Shown here one piece after another: positions 8,769 through 18,206 of a DNA stretch of 64,000 nucleotides (within the stretch, counting starts at the first letter, position 1; every line of letters starts with the position of its first letter). The notes beneath the pieces are model-generated. The model was not told the origin of the DNA. It saw only the letters and a program-made list of their open reading frames with translations, and did not search any database. The position numbers and the translations under genes are program-made. This DNA is from Streptomyces sp. ICC1. Lineage in GTDB: Bacteria > Actinomycetota > Actinomycetes > Streptomycetales > Streptomycetaceae. The stretch covers positions 5,907,022 to 5,971,021 of the forward strand of contig NZ_CP030287.1 in the NCBI RefSeq assembly GCF_003287935.1. The letters are read 5' to 3'.

Positions 8769-9500
8769 TCAGCTGGTGCGGCCCTTGGCGTCGAAGGCCT
8801 TCATGCGGTCGAGAACGCCGTCGGCGGTGGGCTCGAGCATCTCGTCGACGATGCGGCCGTCGGCGAGGAAGATGACGCGGTCCGCGTAGGAGGCGGCGAC
8901 CGGGTCGTGGGTGACCATGACGACGGTCTGGCCGAGCTCGCGCACGGAGTTGCGCAGGAAGCCCAGGACCTCGGCGCCGGAGCGCGAGTCGAGGTTTCCG
9001 GTGGGCTCGTCGCCGAAGATGATCTCGGGGCGGGAGGCCAGGGCGCGGGCGACGGCCACGCGCTGCTGCTGGCCGCCGGAGAGCTGGGTCGGGCGGTGGC
9101 CGAGGCGGTCGGAGAGGCCGACCATGTCGATCACCGAGTCCAGCCACTGCTTGTCGGGCTTGCGGCCGGCGATGTCCATCGGGAGGGTGATGTTCTCCAG
9201 GGCCGTGAGCGTCGGCAGCAGGTTGAAGGCCTGGAAGATGAAGCCGATCTTGTCTCGGCGCAGCTGCGTGAGCTGCTTGTCCTTCAGGGTGGAGAGCTCG
9301 GTCTCGCCTATCCGGACGGAGCCGTCGGAGAAGGTGTCCAGTCCCGCGACGCAGTGCATCAGCGTGGACTTGCCGGAGCCCGACGGCCCCATGATCGCGG
9401 TGAACTGGCCCGCGGCGAAGTCCACGGTGACCTTGTCCAGGGCGACCACCTGGGTCTCGCCCTGGCCGTACACCTTGGAGAGGCCGGTGGCGCGGGCCAT
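8769..9500 (-). CDS. ABC transporter ATP-binding protein (LolD/MacB type)
   Basis: A 243-residue ATPase that powers the permease encoded just downstream. Walker A is GPSGSGKSTLMH, the ABC signature is LSGGQQQRVAVARAL, Walker B is IIFGDEPTGNLDS, and the switch histidine is in VVMVTHDPVAAS. DEPTGNLD is characteristic of the LolD/MacB/FtsE subgroup. ATG at 9500 is chosen because GGGATT lies upstream and the ORF begins at the conserved N-terminus; the longer open frame has no family character. The two genes form an operon read away from bldA. Confidence 0.92.
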   Translation of the reverse strand: MARATGLSKVYGQGETQVVALDKVTVDFAAGQFTAIMGPSGSGKSTLMHCVAGLDTFSDGSVRIGETELSTLKDKQLTQLRRDKIGFIFQAFNLLPTLTALENITLPMDIAGRKPDKQWLDSVIDMVGLSDRLGHRPTQLSGGQQQRVAVARALASRPEIIFGDEPTGNLDSRSGAEVLGFLRNSVRELGQTVVMVTHDPVAASYADRVIFLADGRIVDEMLEPTADGVLDRMKAFDAKGRTS

Positions 9501-9692
9501 CGAAATCCCGTCAATCCCACGGCGCCCATGATCGATGCCCGGAGGGGGCCGACCGTGCGTTCTGCGCGCTGACGGCCCATCAATCACCAATAAAATCAGA
9601 CAACATCGGCGAGACGCCCAGGTCGGGACACACGCGTTCCGGATAGGCTCGGCACAGCGTTCAAGGCTTTTCCCAGGGGGCCGATACGCCCT

Positions 9693-9774
9693 GCCCGGAT
9701 GGTGGAATGCAGACACGGCGAGCTTAAACCTCGCTGACCTTCGGGTCGTGCCGGTTCAAGTCCGGCTTCGGGCA
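9693..9774 (+). tRNA. bldA: tRNA-Leu(UAA), reads UUA: bldA
   Basis: A complete class II tRNA of 82 bases without encoded CCA. Acceptor stem: 9693-9699 with 9767-9773 (one G-T pair); discriminator A at 9774. Anticodon stem 9718-9722 with 9730-9734; loop CTTAAAC with anticodon TAA at 9725-9727. T arm 9750-9766 with loop TTCAAGT. A long variable arm marks it as leucine type. In Streptomyces this is the only tRNA that reads UUA, a codon kept almost solely in developmental, regulatory and secondary-metabolism genes. Its conserved place near eno and the BI-1 gene supports the name. Confidence 0.96.
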
Positions 9775-9955
9775 CGACGGCGTTCCGTGCAGACCGGAAC
9801 GCGCGAGCGGCGGGGGTCGCCCCTGGCACCCCCGCCGTCCCGCAGGCCCGCCCCGTACACCTGGACAAAGATCCTCCTCCAGCAGTAGGGCGATTCCTTT
9901 GCGTTCGCATTACTCTTGACTCCAAGGCCGCGCACGGTGGCCACGGAGGAGTGAG

Positions 9956-10810
9956 ATGAGGAGCAGCAACCCGGTCTTCTCGCGACGGGGGTTCAGCCGC
10001 GACAACGGCGCTTATGCGGGCTTCGGCACGCAGCAGCAGCCCCAGGCCGGGACCACGACCAACCCGTACGCGACCAACCCCTACGCGACCGACCCGGCCA
10101 CGGGTATGCCGCAGGCGCCGGTCCGCGAAAATGCGATGACCATCGACGACGTCGTGAGCCGTACGGCCATGACGCTCGGCACGGTCGTCCTGACGGCGGT
10201 CATCTCCTGGATCGCGCTGCCCGTCGACCCGGCCAACATCAACAAGTCGTACGGCATCGCCATCGGCGCCGCGCTCATCGCGTTCGTCTTCGCGATGATC
10301 CAGTCGTTCAAGAGCAAGCCGGTACCGGCGCTGATCCTGGCCTACGCGGCCTTCGAGGGCGTCTTCCTCGGCGTCATCAGCTCGGCCGTCAGCACCTACA
10401 TCAGTCCGGGCACGGTCATCCAAGCCGTCATGGGCACGATGTGCGTCTTCGCCGGCGTGCTGATCGCGTACAAGATGCGCTGGATCAACGTCAACCGCCG
10501 TTTCTACGGCTTCGTGATGGCCGCCGCCATGGGCTTCATGCTCCTGATGGTCGTCAACCTGCTGTTCTCGGTCTTCGGCGGCGGTGACGGCCTCGGCTTC
10601 CGCAGCGGCGGCCTCGGCATCGTCTTCGGCATCGTCGGCATCCTCCTGGGTGCCTGCTTCCTCGCCCTGGACTTCAAGCAGGTCGAGGACGGCGTGACCT
10701 ACGGCGCCCCGCGCGAGGAGTCCTGGCTGGCGGCCTTCGGCCTCACCATGACCCTGGTGTGGATCTACATGGAGATGCTGCGCCTGATCTCCATCCTCAA
10801 GGGTGACTAG
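9956..10810 (+). CDS. Bax inhibitor-1/YccA family membrane protein
   Basis: A 284-residue protein with a Gln/Asn/Thr-rich cytoplasmic N-terminus (about 1-60, including the repeated NPYAT) and then seven predicted membrane helices (from about residue 70, TLGTVVLTAVISWIALPV, to the last, FGLTMTLVWIYMEMLRLISIL). This is the BI-1/YccA (TMBIM) topology; family members are proposed ion channels or stress modulators, and the role in Streptomyces is not known. GGAGGAGTGAG lies directly before the ATG at 9956. A strong terminator follows at 10832. Confidence 0.88.
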   Translation: MRSSNPVFSRRGFSRDNGAYAGFGTQQQPQAGTTTNPYATNPYATDPATGMPQAPVRENAMTIDDVVSRTAMTLGTVVLTAVISWIALPVDPANINKSYGIAIGAALIAFVFAMIQSFKSKPVPALILAYAAFEGVFLGVISSAVSTYISPGTVIQAVMGTMCVFAGVLIAYKMRWINVNRRFYGFVMAAAMGFMLLMVVNLLFSVFGGGDGLGFRSGGLGIVFGIVGILLGACFLALDFKQVEDGVTYGAPREESWLAAFGLTMTLVWIYMEMLRLISILKGD

Positions 10811-10831
10811 CAGCGCACCCCACTGAGCTGA

Positions 10832-10867
10832 GGAAGGCCCCGCGAGCACGTGCTCGCGGGGCCTTCC
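10832..10867. terminator. hairpin terminator after the BI-1 gene
   Basis: A perfect 36-base palindrome (18-bp half arms, 10832-10849 and 10850-10867) lies 22 bases after the stop. Confidence 0.75.
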
Positions 10868-10870
10868 CGC

Positions 10871-12112
10871 ATGTCGGGGCCGGCGGGGGATCGGGGGTGC
10901 GCGGACAGGTGGGTCCAGGCCGTCGCCCGCACCCCGGACCCGCAGACCGGCCCCGGCGCCGATCCCCACCGCACCCCCGAAGCCACCGCCACCGCCCGCG
11001 GCCGGGCCACCGCACTGCTCCTCCACGCACTGCCCGAGGCCCCGACCACCAACGTCGGCGGGTGGTCCCGGTGGCAGACCCTCATTCCGCACGTCGACGC
11101 GCTGATGTCCGTGACCACCCCGGACCAGGACGACGAGAGCAGCGCCGTCCTCCTCTACGAGTCGTCCTGCTTCCTGAACGGCCAAGGGCAGCTCAACCGG
11201 GCCGCCGTGTACGCCAAGCGCGCGTTGGCCGACAGGGAACGACTGCTGGGCCGCGACCACCCCGACACCCTCGCCACCCGCAACCACCTCGCCTACGTCC
11301 ACCGGTCGGCGGGGGAGCTGGATCGGGCGGTCGAGCTGTTCGAGCAGACACTGGCCGACCGGGGAGCGGTGCTGGGCGACGACCACCCCGACACCCTCAC
11401 CACCCGGCACTACCTCGCCTACACCCATCAGCTGGCGGGGGATCTGGACCGGGCAGTGGAACTGTTCGAGCAGACGCTGGCCGACCGGGAGACGGTGCTC
11501 GGCGACGACCACCCCGACACCCTGCGCTCGCTGAACCACCTCGGCTACGCCCTGCAGACGGCGGGGGACTACACCCGGGCCATCCCGCTGCACGAGCGGG
11601 CGCTGGCCGACCGGGAACGGGTGCTGGGCGGCGACCACCCCGACACGCTCGCCACCCGCAACGACCTCGCGTACGCCTACCGGTCCACAGGCGATCTGGA
11701 CCGGGTCATCGAGCTGTTCGAGCGGGCGCTGGCCGACCGGGAACGGGTGCTGGGCGGCGACCACCCCGACACGCTCGCCACCCGCAACGACCTCGCGCAC
11801 GCCTACGAGTCGGCGGGCGACCTGGACCGGGCCGTCCCGCTGTACGAACAGACCCTCGCCGACCGGGTGCGCGTGCTGAGCGGCGACCACCCCGACATCA
11901 TCGCCTCCCGCAACAACCTCGCGGGCGCGTACCAGATGGCGGGGGACCTGGACCGGGCCGTCCCGCTGTACGAGGAGACCCTCGCGAGCGCCCTCAGGTG
12001 CCTGGGCGGCGGCAGCCCGACCACCCGGACCGTCCGCGGCAACCTCGACGACGCCCGGCTCGCCCGCGCCACCGGCTCTTCGGCGGCCCACCGCTACCGG
12101 CACCTGGCCTGA
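10871..12112 (+). pseudogene. tetratricopeptide-repeat fragment of an NB-ARC/TPR-type protein
   Basis: The frame is open from the terminator hairpin (GTG at 10850, ATG at 10871) to the stop at 12110-12112, about 413 residues. From about residue 130 on it is built of ~42-residue Kinesin-light-chain-like TPR units (A-L-A-D-R-E-R-V-L-G-x-D-H-P-D-T-L core), seven or so. The part before the repeats resembles the linker that in Streptomyces NB-ARC/TPR signalling proteins joins the ATPase to the TPRs. No ATPase domain or good ribosome site is present, and the homology begins right after the BI-1 terminator, so I read this as the 3' part of a larger gene whose 5' end was lost. A short free-standing TPR protein is the alternative. 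Confidence 0.6.
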
Positions 12113-12130
12113 CCGCCGCAACGGTGCCGG

Positions 12131-13411
12131 TCAGCGGCGCAGGGCCTCCGCCGGTTCGATGCGGGACGCGCGCCATGCGGGGTAGAGGCCGGCCAGGACC
12201 CCGGTGACCAGGCCCAGCAGCGGCGCCGCCGCGACCGTGGCGGGATGGATGACGGGGGTCCAGTCGCGCACGAGGGCCACGGCCACCACGGTCGCGGTGC
12301 CCAGCGAGGTGCCCACCAGCCCGCCGAGCGATCCGAGCGCCCCGGATTCCACCAGGAACTGGACGGTGATGTGGCGGCCCCGCGCGCCGAGCGCCCGCCG
12401 CAGGCCGATCTCCCCGGTGCGCTCCAGGACCGCGACGAGGGTGGTGTTGGCGATCCCGACGGCCCCGATGACCAGGCAGATCCCGGCCAGGACGAGGAAG
12501 AGCTGCTCCAGGTCCGAAGTGACCCCCGACCGAAGGGTCTTGGGGTCCGGCGGCGGTACGGCCCTCAGGTACTCCGGGTGGTCCGGCCGCAGCGCGGTGG
12601 GCGCGAGCCGGGCCACCTGCTGGGCGGCGCCCGGCGCCGTCGAGATCAGCATCGTCGTACCGGTCCCCTTGGGCGTGCCCCAGACCTCCTCCGCGGTCGT
12701 GCGGGGGACCACGACCGACAGCAGCAGATCGGCCTTGCGCTCCACGTCCTCGATGATGCCGATGACGGTGAACGGCTCGTCGCCGATGAAGACGGCCGGC
12801 TGGGTGTCCAGCGTGGTGATCCCGAGCCGGGCCGCGGTGCTCGCGCCGAGGAGGGCCACCCGCTGCCGGGTCCCGGAGTGGTACTCGTCGTACAGGCGGC
12901 CCGCGGACATCCTCGGCCCGGCGGCCAGCAGCGCACCCGGTGAGGCGGCGACGACGTCGATCCGCTCCGAGCCCCCGGACCCGCCGACCGGCGCGGCCCG
13001 GACACCGGCGGAGCCGTCCAGTTGGACGGTGAAGTAGACGCCGGCGTGGCGGACACCGCCGAGGCGCCCGATCCGGGCGTCGGCGTCCGTCGGGAAGCCG
13101 GGTCCGGCGAACTCGTTCTGCGAAGAGGCGATGTCCTCGACGCTCACCTCGGTCGCCGTGAGCAGGTTGAAGCGACCGTCGATCTGGGACGAGGTGGTGA
13201 CGGTCAGGCCGAGGACCGTGACGAAGGTGCCGACCCCGAGGACGGTGCCGAGGGCGGTCAGCGCGGAGCGGGCCGGACGCTGGAGGACCCCGGCGAGGGA
13301 CTCGCCGAAGACGTCCCGGGGAGCGAAGCGGGAGGGCTCGACGTGCGGGCGCGCGCCGCCCGCAGGGCGCCCCGCCCTGCGGCGGAGCCGTGCCGGGAGC
13401 CGGAACCTCAT
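12131..13411 (-). CDS. MacB-like ABC permease
   Basis: A 426-residue permease with the MacB/FtsX plan: a cytoplasmic N-terminus, one helix (RSALTALGTVLGVGTFVTVLGL), a large extracytoplasmic MacB core domain (about 80-290) and three C-terminal helices (from LEQLFLVLAGICLVIGAVG). The coupling helix VLERTGEIGLRRALGARGRHI is clear. It ends in an IEPAEALR tail typical of the family. It is the last gene of a four-gene operon in which every junction overlaps by 4 nt (ATGA); here the ATG at 13411 overlaps the ATPase stop. Together they should form an efflux complex. The substrate is unknown. Confidence 0.88.
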   Translation of the reverse strand: MRFRLPARLRRRAGRPAGGARPHVEPSRFAPRDVFGESLAGVLQRPARSALTALGTVLGVGTFVTVLGLTVTTSSQIDGRFNLLTATEVSVEDIASSQNEFAGPGFPTDADARIGRLGGVRHAGVYFTVQLDGSAGVRAAPVGGSGGSERIDVVAASPGALLAAGPRMSAGRLYDEYHSGTRQRVALLGASTAARLGITTLDTQPAVFIGDEPFTVIGIIEDVERKADLLLSVVVPRTTAEEVWGTPKGTGTTMLISTAPGAAQQVARLAPTALRPDHPEYLRAVPPPDPKTLRSGVTSDLEQLFLVLAGICLVIGAVGIANTTLVAVLERTGEIGLRRALGARGRHITVQFLVESGALGSLGGLVGTSLGTATVVAVALVRDWTPVIHPATVAAAPLLGLVTGVLAGLYPAWRASRIEPAEALRR

Positions 13412-14138
13412 GCCCGCACCTGCTCCCGCAGGACGCCGTCGCGGATCGCCACGGTGCGGCCGCCGTGGGCGGCGACCTCCTGGTCGTGGGTGATGACCAC
13501 GACGCTCATTCCCTCACCGTGGAGCTCGTCGAGGAGCGCGAGCACGGTCTCGGCGTTGGCGGAGTCGAGGTTGCCCGTGGGCTCGTCGCACAGCAGCAGC
13601 GAGGGCCGGGCCACCAGGGCCCGGGCGATCGCGACCCGCTGCCGCTCGCCGCCGGACAGCCGTCCGGGGACGGAGTCGACACGGTGGGCGAGGCCGACGC
13701 GGTCCAGGGCTTCGCGGGCGCGGCCGGGCCGTTCGCGCCGGGGCACGCCGTTGTACAGCATGGCCAGGCTCACGTTCTCCAGGGCCGAGCGGTGGGGCAA
13801 CAGGTGGAAGGACTGGAACACGAAACCGACGCGGCGGCCGCGCAGCGCGGTCCGGTCGCCGTCGCCGAGGGCGCCGGTGTCGATGCCGTCCAGCAGGTAG
13901 CTGCCGCTGGTGGGGGCGTCGAGCAGCCCGACGATGTTCAGGAAGGTCGACTTGCCCGAGCCGGAGGGGCCGACGACGGTCACGAACTCGCCGCGCCGCA
14001 CGGTGAGATCGCACGGCCGGAAGGCGGCGACGGGCGGCGGACCGGGGTACGTCAGTCCCACCTGGCGGAACTCGATGACGGGCGGCACGGCGGACGCGGT
14101 GGTGGGCGCGGTGGTGGGCGTGGCGGTGGGCGTGGAGG

Positions 14139-14142
<4 letters not shown>
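13408..14142 (-). CDS. MacB-type ABC ATP-binding protein
   Basis: A 244-residue ATPase. Motifs: Walker A GPSGSGKSTFLNI, Q loop FVFQSFHLLPHRSALEN, signature LSGGERQRVAIARAL, Walker B LLLCDEPTGNLDS, switch VVVITHDQEVA. The N-terminal tail carries a Thr/Ala/Pro repeat before the fold starts. Start ATG at 14142 overlaps the stop of the upstream adaptor gene, and its stop overlaps the permease start. It energises the MacB-like permease encoded downstream. Confidence 0.92.
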
Positions 14143-15952
<1,810 letters not shown>

Positions 15953-15956
<4 letters not shown>

Positions 15957-16474
15957 CCGGTGACCTTCCCACCCGGCGTGCCGCCGCACTCCTGGAGCGC
16001 GGCGGGGTCCTTGGCGGAGCCCTTGAGGTCCATCCCGCCCAGGTCGTGCCGCCCCGTGCGCGGATCGGGATCGGGGAAGTCGGGGAAGCCCTTCGCGCGC
16101 ATGCACTCAGTGAACTTCCGTGCCTTCGAAAGCTGTTCGGGGCCCGCGGTCGGGACGGCCCGCCGGCTCTCGCAGGCCCGCTCGGCCTTTTGCACCTTGG
16201 CCGGGTCGGCCTTGGACTCGTCGACGACCCGCACCCCGGAGCCGGTGTCGCGCATCGGCACGCCCTCGTCCTCCACGCAGCGGAAGCAGTCCGCCTGGCG
16301 CGGATCGGCCTCGTCCCTCTCCGCGGGCGAGGACGGAACCGCGCCCGCGGACGAAGTCCCGGTCTCCGTACCGCCGGAGGGTAAGGCGTCACCGCCGGAG
16401 CACCCCGCGAGAAGCAGGGTGAGGGACAGCGGCGCGGGAACGACAACCACCGCGCGTGCGCGTCGAAGTGCCAT
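15953..16474 (-). CDS. lipoprotein heading the MacB-type operon (TTA codon)
   Basis: A 173-residue lipoprotein with a basic start, a hydrophobic h-region and the lipobox LLAGC. The mature part has conserved cysteines (DCFRCVEDEG, AERACES, FTECMRAKGFPDFPDP). The CMRAKGF motif recurs in many actinobacterial lipoproteins encoded next to MacAB-like pumps; the role is unknown. AAGGAG sits 6 nt before the ATG at 16474. Codon 31 (16382-16384 on the opposite strand) is TTA, so synthesis of this first gene, and perhaps of the coupled genes after it, should depend on bldA. The stop overlaps the adaptor start. Confidence 0.8.
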
Positions 16475-16708
16475 GGCAAACTCCTTAACAATGCCCCGAC
16501 CGGAATCCGGAACGGAGCCAGGGCAGGGCTTCGACCGTGCCTCGTGGGAACCATAGATCAGCTTCGATCCTCGGCGCCCTGTCCCAAGGGGCAGGTGTGG
16601 CAGGTCAGTTGAGATGGTTGATTCCTCAGCAGCCGGGGGGCATGAGTTTCGAGCCGACGTCCTCCGGTCGACAGCAACTCTCTGACGGCCAAGGGAAAGG
16701 ACTGCTCG

Positions 16709-17101
16709 ATGAGCATCCGCAACTCTCTGCGTACCCTCGCGGCCGCCGGCCTGGTGCTCGCCGCCGTCGGCGTGAGCGCCGGAACGGCCTCGGCGGCGGG
16801 CAAGGACGGCTGGCTCACCTCGGGCGAGATCGGCCTGTTCTGCCAGGAAGGCCAGAGCAACTCGGTCTTCGACCCGTACGTCACGGACGAGGACTTCCAG
16901 AACGACTGCTTCGTGGGCTCCCGCAGCTGCTCCGGGCACACGACGAACGACTGGACCGAGTCCTACTCGAACCAGGACACCAAGCGCTGGTCCGTGCACA
17001 CCGACTGGTACGGCTACGGCGCCTACGTCAACGCGGGCGCCAAGGGCAATCTCCCTTCCCCGTACTGGGACCAGCTTTCCTCGGCGTACTGCAACGTCTG
17101 A
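16709..17101 (+). CDS. small secreted protein, possible I36-like inhibitor
   Basis: A 130-residue protein with a classical signal peptide (MSIRNSLRTLAAAGLVLAAVG, cleavage after ASA near residue 29). The mature ~100 residues hold four cysteines, many Trp/Tyr, and no catalytic motif. The spacing GLFCQEGQS ... NDCFVGSRSCSGH ... SSAYCNV resembles small disulfide-stabilised secreted proteins such as the peptidase inhibitor I36 group, but the match is weak. GGGAAAGGA lies upstream of the ATG at 16709. A 16-bp hairpin follows. I cannot assign a function. Confidence 0.65.
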   Translation: MSIRNSLRTLAAAGLVLAAVGVSAGTASAAGKDGWLTSGEIGLFCQEGQSNSVFDPYVTDEDFQNDCFVGSRSCSGHTTNDWTESYSNQDTKRWSVHTDWYGYGAYVNAGAKGNLPSPYWDQLSSAYCNV

Positions 17102-17125
17102 TCCGGTCGGGCCCCACACGTGAAC

Positions 17126-17164
17126 ATGGCTGCTCCGCCCGTAAGCGCCGGGCGGAGCAGCCAT
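17126..17164 (+). terminator. hairpin terminator
   Basis: A perfect 16-bp stem (17126-17141 with 17149-17164), 7-nt loop, 25 bases after the small secreted protein gene. Confidence 0.7.
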
Positions 17165-17199
17165 TCACGTATCGTAGACGTTCCCCCAACGGAGTCACC

Positions 17200-17742
17200 A
17201 TGTTCTCGCCACGTCCCGTGCCGACCGCAATGACCGTTTCCGCCACGATGCTCGTGCTGCTGCTCTCCGGCTGTTCGGACGCGGGTGACGGCGGGGGCGG
17301 AGGCGGAAAGGAGCCGGCCGCGGAGGCCGCCCGGATCCAGTTGGAAAGCAAGGACCTCCTCTACCCGCTCGCCGGCCATCTGTCGACACCCCAGCAGCAC
17401 GCCGTGCTCGACGTGGCCCAGGACATCCTGATCGACCAGTGCATGAAGCGCTACGGACTCCGGTACGAGCAGCGGCAGAAGGCGGATCCGGCCGCCACGG
17501 CGGACGAGTTCCTCCATTTCGGCGTCTCCAGCGAGTCCGACGCCGCGCGGTACGGGCACGCGAACCCGCGGATCGCCAAGGAGAAGCCCCCGCAGCCGCC
17601 CATGGGCCCCAATGAGCGGCTGATTCTCGCCGGTCCCGAGGCCGACATGTCCAAGCCCGGGCCGAAGAGCCAGGTGGACGATCCGCTGAAGGCGCCGAGC
17701 CAACTGGGCCTGAAGGCAGCGGAACTGAACGGTCCGCGGTGA
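17200..17742 (+). CDS. hypothetical lipoprotein
   Basis: A 180-residue lipoprotein with lipobox LLLSGC near residue 25 and a Gly-rich linker. The mature part contains DQCMKRYGLRYEQRQ, which recalls the ECMRAKGF motif of the lipoprotein at 15953-16474, although the rest differs. It is polar and Pro-rich toward the end and has no visible enzyme motif. GGAG lies 5 nt upstream of the ATG at 17200. The stop overlaps the GTG of a possible 31-residue frame. Confidence 0.7.
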   Translation: MFSPRPVPTAMTVSATMLVLLLSGCSDAGDGGGGGGKEPAAEAARIQLESKDLLYPLAGHLSTPQQHAVLDVAQDILIDQCMKRYGLRYEQRQKADPAATADEFLHFGVSSESDAARYGHANPRIAKEKPPQPPMGPNERLILAGPEADMSKPGPKSQVDDPLKAPSQLGLKAAELNGPR

Positions 17743-17834
17743 TCGAGCAGAACGCCGAGATGCTGGACCTGGCGAAGAAGCAGCACGAGGAGCGGATGCG
17801 GCTGGCCGCCACGCTGACCGGTTCGGGAGCCTGA
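17739..17834 (+). CDS. possible 31-residue coupled peptide
   Basis: GTG at 17739 overlaps the stop of the lipoprotein gene (GTGA) and opens 31 codons that encode a charged amphipathic helix (IEQNAEMLDLAKKQHEERM...). The overlap and codon bias favour translation, but it could equally be the end of a decayed gene. No function can be given. Confidence 0.3.
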   Translation: MIEQNAEMLDLAKKQHEERMRLAATLTGSGA

Positions 17835-17852
17835 TCGGCGTGGTGCTCGATC

Positions 17853-17881
17853 GGCTCCGGAGCCGGATCGGCTCCGGAGCC
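17853..17881. terminator. hairpin built from a duplicated palindrome
   Basis: GGCTCCGGAGCC occurs twice (17853-17864 and 17870-17881) and the copies can pair as a 12-bp stem with a 5-nt loop. It follows the lipoprotein/peptide genes. Confidence 0.5.
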
Positions 17882-18206
17882 CGAGTGGCTCAGCGGTGTC
17901 CGGCGGGACGGGCCCCGATGCGATGGTGAACCGAGAGGATACAGATCTGGAGACGCGAAAGGTCACCCCCATTTGATCCGCATGTTCTCCATGTGGAACT
18001 TCACGGTGCGGTGGTGACTTTACAGCTGTTCGGCGATCTCCTGGTTGGACGGACCACAGGCCATCAGGCCGAACAGGAAGGGATCGGGACACGGGGGCGC
18101 CCGGCGGAGAATCTGGCATATGTCGAAGAACGTCGTGCACCGTTTATCGGATTCGCCAGTCCACTCCTTCGGAAAGGTCAATGCCGCGGCCCCGGCGGGG
18201 AATTCC
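17882..18206. other. gap with only a decayed gene
   Basis: Apart from the LuxR remnant (17963-18140) I see no gene, RNA or clear promoter. Codon use is mixed, as expected for decaying DNA. Confidence 0.5.
17963..18140 (-). pseudogene. remnant of a LuxR-type helix-turn-helix domain
   Basis: Read on the minus strand, 18087 to 17963 gives LFGLMACGPSNQEIAEQL, a stop (TAA), then SHHRTVKFHMENMRIKWG and a final TGA. This is the GerE/LuxR helix-turn-helix pattern (SNQEIAEQL-x-x-S-x-RTVKFHxENxRxK) interrupted by a nonsense codon where the family has an aromatic residue. No intact sensor or response-regulator part is visible upstream. It is the decayed C-terminus of a LuxR regulator. Confidence 0.6.

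Noticed and set aside
11230..12000. Regular repeats suggesting a CRISPR array
   Set aside because: Units are about 126 bp and encode TPR motifs in frame. They are protein repeats, without spacers.
9596..12121. An 841-codon open frame on the minus strand
   Set aside because: It runs opposite the tRNA, the BI-1 gene and the TPR array; its periodicity only mirrors the TPR repeats.
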